A stretch of 64,000 bases of DNA from assembly GCA_009733775.1 (NCBI GenBank), contig WOGZ01000124.1:28173-92172 (forward strand), in the 5' to 3' direction. The position numbers and the translations under genes are program-made. This document shows, in pieces, positions 1-10,253 of this stretch. This DNA is from Alectoria sarmentosa. Its lineage: Eukaryota > Ascomycota > Lecanoromycetes > Lecanorales > Parmeliaceae. The notes under the pieces were generated by a model. The model made no database searches. It was not told the DNA's origin and saw only the letters and a list, made by a program, of their open reading frames with translations. Position 1 is the stretch's first letter, and every line of letters begins with the position of its first letter.

Positions 1-639
1 GGACTCTGTCCCCAAAACTATAGCACCATAACCTCATGCCGGAGCGAAAGGGACTCTGCCCTCCATCTGGATATAACCCACTAAAAAGTCCTAGCCCGAC
101 ATCCATGTTGAACTCAAAATGTTCATAGCTCTAGGGCACTCTACTGAAGTTCTTGCGATTCTTCATTCTTGGTACTCCCTTAGCAAAACCATGTTCTTCA
201 ATATCGAATATTTAATTCGAATCCCGAACCCTCTGTGAGACGGCACTATACACACTGGAACGCTCGTCACCCCGTATCCCCTCCGCTGAACGCTCTATTG
301 ATAAATATCATTCCATTCTATCCAGTACCCAGGAATCTGTGTTTTATTCTTAGTCTTTGCTGAGCAGGACCTTTTCTTTGCCCTCAAAAGTTGTGCTTCA
401 ATACAGTTGTCCGCAACCCTATCATGCACATGAATCCTCAAAGGTGTCGCTGACAAAGGTCGACAATGGCCAGATTGTCCGTCTTGCACCACAGGTTTGG
501 GTCGTTGCGACCGAGACTAACGAAAGTGAGGCTGATTGTAAAGTAATATGTGCTGGGGGCGCGGGCTTCCCAGTAGTGAGTGGAAAGCTTGGAAGATCTC
601 TACAGTTACATTGATACTTGTTCTTTTTACGCTCGGGGG
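1..639. other. Intergenic, nothing recognised
   Basis: I see no conserved coding segment. The short open frames on both strands overlap each other, lack plausible splice structure and show no recognisable protein motif. Confidence 0.5.
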
Positions 640-811
640 AGACCCCAGGAACCCCCCTCTCCCTTTGGGGGCTCTCCGAGGGCTCCTGCCGAAAGGGCTG
701 TCCTCGCAAGCTCGAAATCATGATACGTGATGCATTATATATGGGACTTCGAGCTTGCTTGACAACCCCTCCGGCAGGAGCCCTCGGAGAGCCCTCGAAG
801 GGTAAAAGGGT
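640..811. repeat. Imperfect inverted-repeat (MITE-like) element
   Basis: A core of 23 bp at 668-690 (gggctctccgagggctcctg...) is repeated as its reverse complement at 772-794. The similarity runs inward into ttcgagcttgc-type arms (about 706-716 and 748-758) and outward with mismatches into gaaccc...ctttt-type ends near 648 and 811. The two arms enclose about 30 bp of AT-rich loop (tgatacgtgatgcattatat). This is a long foldback of the kind left by miniature transposons. No target-site duplication is obvious, so the exact ends and the superfamily are not established. Confidence 0.65.
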
Positions 812-1377
812 TCAGAAAAAAGAGCTTATCAGAGGCTCAGAAGAGTTCAAGAAAGATCCCATCTATCATCAAAGTTTTGATTCATGGAATCAAGTTTCGT
901 GAAAATAGCATCATTCGAAAGCGCGTATTTTAATCTGTAACATTTTTTGTTCAATTTATTATCATATTATATGTGAAACGAAGGGAATGAAAAAGAATAG
1001 AATGTAAGAAGTTGATGTTCGAGGTTCAGCCTTATGGGGTGACTTATTTGGGACGTACCCGCTTTTAGATCGAAGATGAAAAAATAAGGTGTGTTTAAGC
1101 TTGAAAATCGCGAATTTCGAAGATCTGATTGATGGAACCTTATATTAAGCATATACAGCTTTTTCCTGCATAATTTTTGACCATGAAGAAAGCAAGCTTT
1201 CCAATGATAGACCTAATCTTGATGAAGTCATAGCCTGCCGCTAATCCAGCCGTAGGCCCTAAAAATTCCACCCCAGTCAGCAGCTGAGCCTGCTGCCTGT
1301 GCTCAGTTGAATCCTATGTCCAGTCATCTCGCTGCAGACCATTATCCACGCTCGAACTTGCGCGCTTCTAGTAAACC
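812..1377. other. Intergenic, upstream of F-box gene
   Basis: AT-rich sequence without recognisable coding content. It presumably contains the promoter of the downstream F-box gene, but I see no specific element. Confidence 0.45.
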
Positions 1378-2773
1378 ATGGGCTATTGCGAGACGCTCTG
1401 TCAACTCTGCGGGGTCAGTTTCGCCATTGCGCGCCTGCGCCCGCGTCGATGAACCCGTAGAAGCCGCCTGGAATTACGCCGGCTCCGACTTCATCAACGA
1501 GTGTGACGAATTCAACGGGATTTGTGGAGAAGGTAGTGGATGTAGAATGCAAGACGATGAGGACGGTCGCGCGGGAGAGCACCTCGCTGGTCCCGGTTGT
1601 GTCTCTGAAAGCGGATACTCTGGACACGGGATCTCGTTGGCGGAGATGAAAGGATGTCGGGCCGTTCAGTGCTTGGTCAAGAAAGATGCTGATTGGATGC
1701 CTGAGGATGATGATCAGAATTGCGAAATTGAGGAGGATTATTTCTTGACTGGCGTTGGCGATGGTTCCCCGGACGAGGCGCCGCTGGAGGATATTGCGCC
1801 TGTGAGACACGGCATCAGTGATATCATTCTCTACAACATGGTATTCGTTCTGATCTGCATTAGTACTCCTAAACAACGCGCTAATGGACGTTCCCCAAGG
1901 CGGACGATCCCGAGTTGGGTCTTCCATTCCATCCCACATGCCTCGAGATATATAAGAAAGTTTGCGAGATTCGCATTGGCAGAATCGACCTCGAGGGCCT
2001 GTTCTATTGGCGTCAAGTGTGCCTCTTCTTCCCAACCAGACCCTTGCCGAACGCTGACTTGTCACATATTCCAGCTCGATTGCGACTTCAAAACCTTCTT
2101 CGAGGAGTTCCCTCGCGAATCCGCAGTCAGAACCAGCAGCGAGCAGTTTTGGAGGCATCAGCCCGGCTGCGAATATCTCGCTGCAAACCCTATAGACATT
2201 CCCGGCCTTTCGCAACGGCTTAAACCTCCGGTATATGACGCCGGCAAGAAACCCACATTCGGCGGTAACAAAGAACCTGATAGTAATCGCACACCACCAT
2301 TTACAGTACAAGACCCATTTTCAGCACTCTCCGCTGAGATTACCAGCATGGTCCTGGATCACCTAGGATCCAAAGACATTGCGAATCTGAGGCTCGCCAC
2401 GCCAGTCTTCCGACAGCTTCCGACTCTTCTGTTCCGTAGGCTCTTATTGGAGGATATGCCGTGGCTGTTCGAAGTGAAGGATCTAGACATAGCTAGGATT
2501 GATTGGTACGACTGGTATTGCACGTGGAAGAATGGCTGGGGGGATCTGAAGGGGTTGCGGAACAGGAGGAGGATCTGGCGAGACGTGGAGGAAATAGTCA
2601 GTAGGATCACAAGATTCAGAAAGAGGGCAAGATTGGCGATGTGTGATTCGAAGTTTCAAATTGGCACCCGTTGGGCGAATGCAAAGCACGCTTGTCGTCA
2701 GCTCCTCAAGACTCCGCGCAAAGCCTTGGTCTTAGCTCCTCCAATCTTGTTTCAAGAGACAGAGATCTATTAA
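1378..2773 (+). pseudogene. F-box domain protein with a 1-nt frameshift near the N-terminus
   Basis: The proposed exons are 1378-1840, 1900-2016 and 2075-2773. Intron 1 (1841-1899, gtattc...ccaag) and intron 2 (2017-2074, gtgtgc...tccag) both have good borders and restore one continuous protein of about 425 aa. The N-terminus reads MGYCETLCQLCGVSFAIARL, a start I recognise from a family of fungal F-box proteins. It then runs into TGA at 1450, while the conserved continuation (DEPVEAAWNYAG, GLPFHPTCLEIYKK, SEQFWRH, EYLAANPIDIPGLS) is in the next frame, so one extra base lies between about 1438 and 1448. An F-box-like segment (DPFSALSAEITSMVLDHLGS) sits near residue 265. F-box proteins recruit substrates to SCF ubiquitin ligases. 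The frameshift may be real decay or a sequencing error; no substrate can be inferred. Confidence 0.75.
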
Positions 2774-4598
2774 ATGTACCATCACCGCAGCAATGACGCT
2801 CTACTGCCTCTGCCTCTAAATCCATATTATTCCGCCCGCCCCGTCCCTGGTTCGCAGCGGCACATTGAGAGGGTAGCCAGATCTCTTCTTCAGCTTCAAT
2901 GGAAAGCGCGCTGCAGTTCCAATACTCACAGCAGAGATTCGCATCGCATCACGCGAGGACCTTGTGCTTCCATTTCTCGTTTTCACTTGTGACCACGTTT
3001 AGATTAGAGCAAGTTTAGTGCGACCGTACCGGCCTTGTTTTTTGACAAGGTGTATTCGACCCTAACATACCTACTAAATCATATATCAATTGGTCACGTC
3101 TTACTATGACCAAATGACGATTACTTCCTAGAGGACGAGCAACCATTTCAACATTTTGTTCTACATTTCAAATACCACAACTACCAAAATCCCATGAGAC
3201 CGCCCACACTACAACAGGTATGGACTCCCAACTGAACAGAAGCAGCTGTGACAGCTGTTTTGGAAAGGCGAAAATGAATGAGTTCTGATTCATCGTTGAT
3301 CAGCGAGGATACCACCGCAGATACCACGTTTCTCGTACAATCTGATGAAGTAGCTACAGGACTTCTCAGCCCCTCATGCTCTGCTTTGCGCCGCAAAGCT
3401 CTCGGAAATGACCGAATGTGTGTGGACATACTAAGCTACTATTCACCACTATCAACGGCTGCATTTTGGCGATATATACAGCGGACCGCACCCAAGGCGC
3501 CCAATACAGTTCGCCCAGAGGCCCAAAGCAATCCGAAATGAAATTATTCACACAATTTATGCGCTGTCCAAATGTCAGACGGTCCAATAGGCCGGTCCGA
3601 ACTGATAGTGCGGAATTTAGGAGTGGACCATCTGCATCGTCAAGGCTGTCCTCGTCTGACGCCCACAAGGCCCTTTGGGTCCTCAGACTCACGTTACTGA
3701 TATCTATATCCAACGCAATGCATCGCTCCTCTTCACATCTCAAAGTAAAGGATCATTGTCTTCAGATCCGCTAGCAATATAGCAACTCGGAGAGAAATCG
3801 CTTAATGGAGTCAATTCCGTAATCGAAGTTTCTCCCAGCAGCCTACTTACCAGTCACTATCTCTCCGGGTTCTAGGCATTCTGCTTGCAAGACGTTTGTG
3901 AAAAGCTTCATAGAGTCAATTTGAAAATACCGGCATGGGCTCGACGGTTGCAACACTGTTATAAAACCTTTTTTTGTTTGCTGTTTGACAAACCCGCAAA
4001 AGTCTTCACGGGCACACGATTTCTTCTGCGTGATTATCTAAAACGGCATCTTTCTAATTTAGTGAGTAAATCGCATTGTTATTTATATTAGCACTGGAGC
4101 TGCTCTAATGATATATAAGGAGAAGAACGCTGTGCCTTGACTCCTTCCCTAATTGGTAGAAGGAGCCACGGCCCGACCACTTATTTTCCTGCCCGCAATT
4201 AAAAGCATCGGCAATCTACATGCGAGGACGTAAATCAGATATTTGTTAGCTCGCTCCATCCAAGGACCTTTAACACTGTCCTTTCGCCACTCGAGCTCTT
4301 TTAACATCTTATCAGCTCGCTCCGCTTATGTGGTCAAGAACATTTGACACTTTGCTTTCGGAGGTTCGTTCGCCTCCTCTCGTACGATCGTCTTTCGTAA
4401 CCTGTTTTGCAAAAATGTACGATCCCAGTCACACATTCCAGATTTTGTCCACGGAATAACAGAGGCCACACGTGACACAGAACCTACCCGTCACCACATG
4501 GTGGAAGACTGCGGCGTCTTCCCCTCCTTCCTCCAGCTTTCCTGCCTTTCACATAAAGTATATATTTCACAGCTGCCTTCACCTTGCCACTACCCAGA
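2774..4598. other. Long intergenic region containing one copy of a dispersed repeat
   Basis: No protein-like frame with splice support is visible. The segment 3494-3680 resembles 6353-6545 (see the repeat entries). Around 4080-4440 the sequence is moderately AT-rich, with a tatataagg at about 4112. Open frames on both strands between 3180 and 3770 overlap one another and look like chance frames over the repeat. Confidence 0.5.
3494..3680 (+). repeat. Direct repeat, copy 1
   Basis: The order of shared blocks is aaggcgccc, then gcccaaa...atga, tattcacaca, gtccaaatgtcagacggtcc, and a final tcgtctgacgcc-like end. The same blocks occur in the same orientation at 6353-6545. The copies are clearly diverged with indels, so this is an old duplication or two relics of one mobile element. 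No coding capacity was seen. Confidence 0.55.
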
Positions 4599-6140
4599 AT
4601 GAAGCCGATCAAACTATCCTCCTTCACTTGCGCTAAAACCTGGTCCAGGAGTTCGCAAGCTCCCACCGACGAGCGTCCTCTTCCACAGGCTACCAACATT
4701 TCTCGAAATCTATTCTCCACACAAGTGACTGCCTCGCAAAGGGTTTTCCGAAACGTGGATCTTTTTGTGTTCATCGCCGAGAAGACGACAGACGCGACTA
4801 CCCTGCTGCACTTGTTTGAAGCATGCGAGACTGCTAGGCAGGCCATAAAATAGTTGCCGAATTCGATGATCACGGCGTTGCACGGCACTCTATCTCTGGA
4901 GACACGCCAAATGGCCGTCGCAATTCTCGCTCTCGAATCAATCAAGCTCAGCAACTCCGCCGAGCGAGCGAATTTCATTGCCATATACCTTGGCCATAGC
5001 GATGAACCCTTACCGAAGCTGCTCAATCCTCTTAAGGCCTTCTTGCAGCTTAGAGACATTGCCGCTGCTGTCGATACCTTAACACCGATGTACGTCAGTG
5101 CCTGTATGAAGAAACTCGAAGGGATTGAAGCTGCAAGGCTGGCCAATCGCCCTTCATATCTCCCGATGGATTACGATTGATGCTCTCGACCAGGTTGGAG
5201 ATGGGCTAATGACGAAGCAAAGACACTTTTAATTCACTGGGAGCGTGATTTGACTGGCGGTCGAGCAAGACGTGCCTTTCTACAACATCTCGCTAAGGCG
5301 CCTTATCCTTGGCAACTCCCTATTCATCCTATCGAGAATTACCGCATTCAACGTGCCTTTTGGCGCTTTGAGCTCTTTTGTCGGCTCTTTCTCGAAACCT
5401 CAACCATGAATTCGGGTAATGATCTCGAGCTGGATGAGGACCGACGAAGATACATCTCTAGACTGCAGGAATGGGAATTCGAAGAGGTAGTCAGTGTCGT
5501 TCCATTCATGTTCAGAGTCCTCAGGCGCATCTACGACCCAGCCATCTTTCGGAATGGAGCCAATCATATCAACCGGTCCAAATCCCAGTGGAAATCATTC
5601 TTGGCCCAAGCACCGGCGAAGATACCAAAAGGCCTCAATGATTCCCCAAGCGATGGGCAGAATCATCGCGATTGGGAACATGAGCTGAATTTTGGGATAC
5701 TCGGAGGATTGGAGGAATACCTTGAGCTGCACCATGACAGTCCTGACGGCTACGTTTGTTATGGGTCTGCAGCTGAGCTTAGCCATCGAAAGTGGGTGGC
5801 TCACCAAGTATCCAAAGGATTGCGTCACGTACTCGTATGCCATCAGCGCTATCTGCATGACCAGGGTGAGGTATTCTCGCGACACTATCCTAGTCAACGC
5901 TATGAGCCATCGCAGTTCTACCACGCGCCTATCGAAGTCCTGCTAAGTTGGCGTCAATGGCCGATGGATGTGGAAGACCATTGTCTCGAAAAGACTGTGA
6001 TCAAACATCATCGCCAGTGGGAGGATATGCCGGAGGTTCATTTGCCAAGTTGCTGTTGGTCTATGACCGGTGTCAATGTCCCAACGTTTAGAGAAATAGG
6101 TTATGTCTTCTGGGATGCTAGAAATAAGAGGGAGGTTTAG
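4599..6140 (+). pseudogene. F-box-like hypothetical protein interrupted by two in-frame stops
   Basis: One frame stays open for more than 500 codons except for TAG at 4851-4853 and TGA at 5178-5180. The protein sense continues smoothly across both (ETARQAIK * LPNSMITALHG and YLPMDYD * CSRPGWRWANDEAKTL), and neither stop lies in a convincing intron. ATG 4599 (MKPIKLSSFTC) is the likely original start. Residues 48-80 (VFRNVDLFVFIAEKTTDAT) look like a divergent F-box helix pair. The rest is a leucine- and tryptophan-rich fungal domain of unknown role that ends at a TAG directly after RNKREV. Each stop is one C-to-T change from a Gln (CAG) or Arg (CGA) codon. Function is unknown; a role as ubiquitin-ligase adaptor is only suggested by the F-box-like start. 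The gene is probably dead unless the stops are read through. Confidence 0.7.
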
Positions 6141-7123
6141 CTAGATAGAAGTCGAGCAGTGAAAACGAATAAATAGTAGAGTTCCACTCCATCCTCATGT
6201 CCTTCGAAGACTTTTTGTTGATACTCAAAGATTTACAACAGCGTACCTCCAACAAGCAAAGCTCCTAAACCGATCTCGAAGACAGTGGCTTCAAGTGCCA
6301 GGACATGGTGTCTTACCAAGTTCAATCAAATCTAGAAAATGACATGCTGAAGCCAAGGCGCCCGATAGTCCGACTAGCCCGTCCAAAGGCCTGAGCTGCC
6401 CAAAATGAGAATATTGACACAGTCCACAGTCCGTCCAAACATTAGACCGTCAATCTTTAGTCCATCCGAATGTCAGACGGTCCAACGGACTAGTGCGACG
6501 AATAGTTCGGTATCTGGAAGCAGATCGTCGGACGCCTTGGAGCCAAAAGCTGATTCTTGTCTCGGACGGTCTCAGCCTTTCTCCAAGTCATCCTCCTCGA
6601 GGTTCTTCATTTGTCATATCTACTGCTGGTGATTCAACGCCTAAATCTCCACCTCGGGAATGCGAAAGTCAAAAGAGAACTCAACACACCGGTCTTGAGC
6701 ACCATAGATCCGAGATCTGATCGGGGTACTCAGGAGACTGGGGAACTATAAGGATAGGAAGAGATTAAGAAGGTGTCAAAGAAGGTACAGTGCTGTTGAT
6801 CGATGGTCTTGACATGGAATATGTGTCAAAATAAGGTTCCCAGCCTTCACCCAGCCACCTTATTAGTACGGTACATAAGACGTGCTTCAAGGAGAGCCTG
6901 GGGAGGATGATTCATTTCATTCTAGAAATCCCTCAACCTGAATTCTGAAAGTTTGCCTCTGTGAAGAAGCTACACCTGTGGTGGATCATCAACATTGAAT
7001 TCCTTCGCAACAGTACGGCGGAGCTCGCCGACCGTGAGGTGGCCTTCTGAGATGTCAAACGTTGAGGAACTTAGAGGATGGGTAGCTCCTTTGACAAAAA
7101 GAACATCCGACAGCCATTTTGGG
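6141..7123. other. Intergenic with second copy of the dispersed repeat
   Basis: Apart from the repeat at 6353-6545, nothing recognisable is present. Open frames here are short and overlap in several frames. Confidence 0.5.
6353..6545 (+). repeat. Direct repeat, copy 2
   Basis: This matches 3494-3680 in block order, with additional gtcc/ggac units. It contains a small internal palindrome (tagtcc ... ggacta, about 6458-6492). The two copies bracket the interrupted F-box-like gene. It is noncoding; a relic of a mobile element is possible but unproven. Confidence 0.5.
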
Positions 7124-9886
7124 TCATTGGCTATATGCTTTCTGCGCGGAGTCTCCTTGCTGAGACAATCCAGCTCTCCTCTCCAACTGCCTCAAATTGT
7201 CCGCCCTTGTAGCGTCCTGAATGAATCGTTCGCCCTTGCCCAAATCATCTGCATCTTGTTTGAAGGGGACAGGATGGCGCGAAAGATTGAGGATATTTTC
7301 CAGACGCTTTCGAGGACGACGCCGTTGTTCTACATATTGCTGTCTGGCCTGGTCATCTTCATTTTGAAGTTTGACCTGTTCATCATGGAGTTTTCGCAGT
7401 CGATGAAACTCGTAGACCTTGTCGTTCAAGCTATCGACCAGAAACAACAAAGAAGTCTCAGATATACCATAGTTTAACTTTTCCCCTTTTTGGCTAATGG
7501 CCGATAGTTCCACAATCTGCCGCTCCTCAGACCAACACTCTTTCTCGATCTGTGAGACGATTCCTTGATCCAATTCGACACCTTTTATCGATGCGACCAG
7601 AGTCTCGAGATTGATAGCAAGACTTCGACAAGCTTTCGCTATATCTCGGGCAGAATCTCCAGTCCATCCGCTCAATTGTCGCGCCTCGTCCTCTGAAGTT
7701 GACAAGATTTGGTGTACAGCAGCTATGGCTCGTGAGAGAAGAGCGATAGTAGAATCAGCGACGAGTACCTTGGGCTTTATATAAGCCCAAGAAATGCCAT
7801 TTGCCACATCATCTTCTGACTTCAGAGCAGCGCGAAGGTCTGTCTCTAACTCCTCCAAGCGAGTTCTCAGGTCCTTATTCCGGCCAAATGCTTTGATCAT
7901 ATACCCAAATACTAGGAGAAATTCTTCTTCTGGATTAAGCATCTGCTCATGAGATTTGAGACGGGTTCGGGTTTTCTCAATTGTTTCAGAATAGAACAGT
8001 AAAACAAGGTCCGCAACTTTCATATCGATCGTCCCTCTGTCGTGAAGCAGTTCCGCAATTCTCTTCACCAGAGTTTGATCTTGCCAGCCCCTCTCCAGTA
8101 AATTTGTGGGTAATTGCCAAGCCCAGGATGCAGGGACCCTCGTAGCTCTAGAATCCTCAACGACACAGAAATTTTGTATAAGAACGTCAAAAGAAGAACG
8201 ACAGTCTGATCCCTCGTTGAAAAAATCGTCAGAAAAACCAATGTCACTCCCCGCGGACTTTGCCTCTACACCTTTGTCGCCAGTACGCAAAATTGGGCTG
8301 GACGTAGTGGTGGAGGCTTCAGTAGCGAGATCGGAGGCGGCAGACTTGCTGCCGCATTTCTCATTATTTCTTGGAAGGGAAAACAAGGCTAATGTCTCCA
8401 AGTGTCGTGCCAAATGCTTTTCCAGTCGCTTGGGGCTGAGGTCCTTAGCATCTTCGGAATGACATAAATGACATGAGCTTGATACGGTCTCCCAAGGTCT
8501 CTGGCATAACGCTAGTACATTGGGCAGCTGTGCTTGCGAAAATGATTCACCATGCTCCTCCTCCATGTGCTTCATAAAAAAAGTTCTTATCTTGGAATGC
8601 ATTGTGACCGAGACTGTTACAGGACCACTCCTTCCTATGCATCTGGGTCTCGTGTCGGAACCAATCACTCCTTCTTTCAAACATGGTGTCTGCTCTCGAG
8701 CACTCTACGAAGGTACACGCATATGGCTGCAGATCTTTAAACACGTGCCGCTTCCATTCCATTCTCCGCGCCCAGTCTGTTGTACCCGTAAGTTTGCAGA
8801 TGGTGTAGCAGTACGGGCATTCAAAGTCTCGGCCACCCTCAGAATCCCTTGGAAGAGGTGGCAATTGCAGTTTCTCATCTCCGACTACTGATGGTTGGTA
8901 TGAGCTTACGGTTCCGCTTTCAGAATACACATTGACGTCGACATCGATTACCCCGTTCGTATTTGAGACTATGAAAGTGGAAGCGGTGGTCGATACGCCA
9001 TGACTGACTGACACTTTTGCGCTAAGGTCGGGCTTTGTCGGTTTCTGGTCAGTCCGTGCCTCGGAAGTCGCCTTGGAATTGGCTTCGCGGAGCGGCTGAG
9101 AGTCTTTTTGGGGTCGGGTTGATGCTGTCGAGCTCTGGGTTGGATTTGCAAGCTTCTCATGATGTTGTTCACGGTATTTTAAATATTGACGGCGACGGGA
9201 TATAGCCTTCCCAAGCCTGTCAAGCAGGGCGTCATTTGCGGATGGAAATTTGTTTTTCGCATGTTGCACGTCAAACGGCTCGTAACAGGAGACATCAATC
9301 TTGGACGACCTCAGAAGTCTATCTTGGCTGATGTTGCCCTTCCGTATCACCGTTGAGATTTTGAATAGATTGGCAATGAGTTTGATAATGCTTTGGGTCA
9401 ATTGCTGCAACTCGGTATTTGGATAATTGCGACTTGGAATAGCTCCGCCGTTGCGCTCGTCTTCATCAGAAGACTCTGACTCTGAGCTAGAAAAAGCTTC
9501 CTCGAAGGGCCGACGCGTCCCGTTAATGATGGAGATCGCTGTACCATAGCGATGGTCAGGACATCTGAAAAAAGACAAGGAAACTCCGTATGAAAAAACA
9601 CAATAATATACTTACCATCTTTGAGAATCTCGCTGAGATATTGCAGAAGATTGATGACTTGATCCTTGATGTGGCTAGCCTCTCTCAGGCGGTAATCTAA
9701 AGACATCCGCCCCACTTGATGTGCACCGATATTTCCAGCCCATACGTTGAACCGACCACACTCATCGAGTAACACAGGAAGGGATATCTGTTGCTCATAG
9801 GATTGGTCATCTTTCTCTAGAGCCTCACACAAGTCCTCGAAATGTACAACGCAGACAGCATGCCAGTACCCGATAGTCTTGGACAT
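7124..9886 (-). pseudogene. acuF-type C2H2 zinc-finger protein with a +1 frameshift
   Basis: Exon 1 is 9886-9616 and exon 2 is 9538-7124. The intron 9539-9615 (gtaagt...tacag) joins LSEILKD to AISIINGTRRPF. The N-terminal helical domain includes the family hallmark RLGKAISRRRQYLKYREQHH. Residues about 255-400 hold a zinc-finger block: CPYC...WKRHV, CTFVEC...WFRHETQMH, HMEEEH and CHLCH...HLARH. The C-terminal 400 residues are helical and end near KGERFIQDATR. At the third finger the frame breaks: DKNFF lies in one frame and MKHMEEEHGESF in the next, across an A-run on the plus strand at 8576-8582, so one base must be skipped. Repaired length would be about 894 aa. Such proteins are probably nuclear regulators or parts of fungal NLR-like systems, based on family knowledge. 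The break may be decay, a homopolymer error or, less likely, programmed frameshifting. Confidence 0.72.
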
Positions 9887-10253
9887 GGCGTCAACGTCTT
9901 TGAGCTGGCTTTGTTATCACGGCCTTGAATGATCTTTTGATGACCGCATGCGATTGGAAAGCTGCAGCAAGCTCTGCAATAACATGGTTTGTGTAGGTAC
10001 TGGGTAGGGCAGACTCAAAGTGAGATGGGGTTTGCGCGCGTAAGGCGCTTATCTAGTGTACTCTAGCGGCTGCGAGGTGATTCCAAAGCCTCAGCTAATA
10101 AATGCATAACCCTCAATTTTGACTATGTTGGAGGCAATGCATCATTCCTTCTCATGCTTCAAAGGGCAGCCGCTCTCTCTTATACGCAGGGATATACGTA
10201 GGGATGGTTCATGCATCCCTGAGCTTATCTCAACACCAAGATTCTGAGGGAAG
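9887..10253. promoter_or_regulatory. Shared divergent promoter region
   Basis: These 367 bp separate the start codons of the minus-strand C2H2 gene and the plus-strand DUF7580 gene, so both must be transcribed from here. I see no recognisable binding site. Co-regulation is inferred only from the head-to-head arrangement. Confidence 0.45.

Noticed and set aside
1415..2311. Minus-strand open frame of about 298 codons opposite the F-box gene
   Set aside because: It is the antisense shadow of the F-box exons, whose splice sites and conserved motifs lie on the plus strand.
4484..5146. Minus-strand open frame of 220 codons opposite the interrupted F-box-like gene
   Set aside because: It lacks recognisable motifs and mirrors the plus-strand coding pattern, which continues beyond it in the same family.
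5178..5180. TGA as selenocysteine or programmed readthrough codon
   Set aside because: Ascomycetes lack the selenocysteine machinery, the context is not a known readthrough motif, and a second stop (TAG) lies upstream in the same gene.
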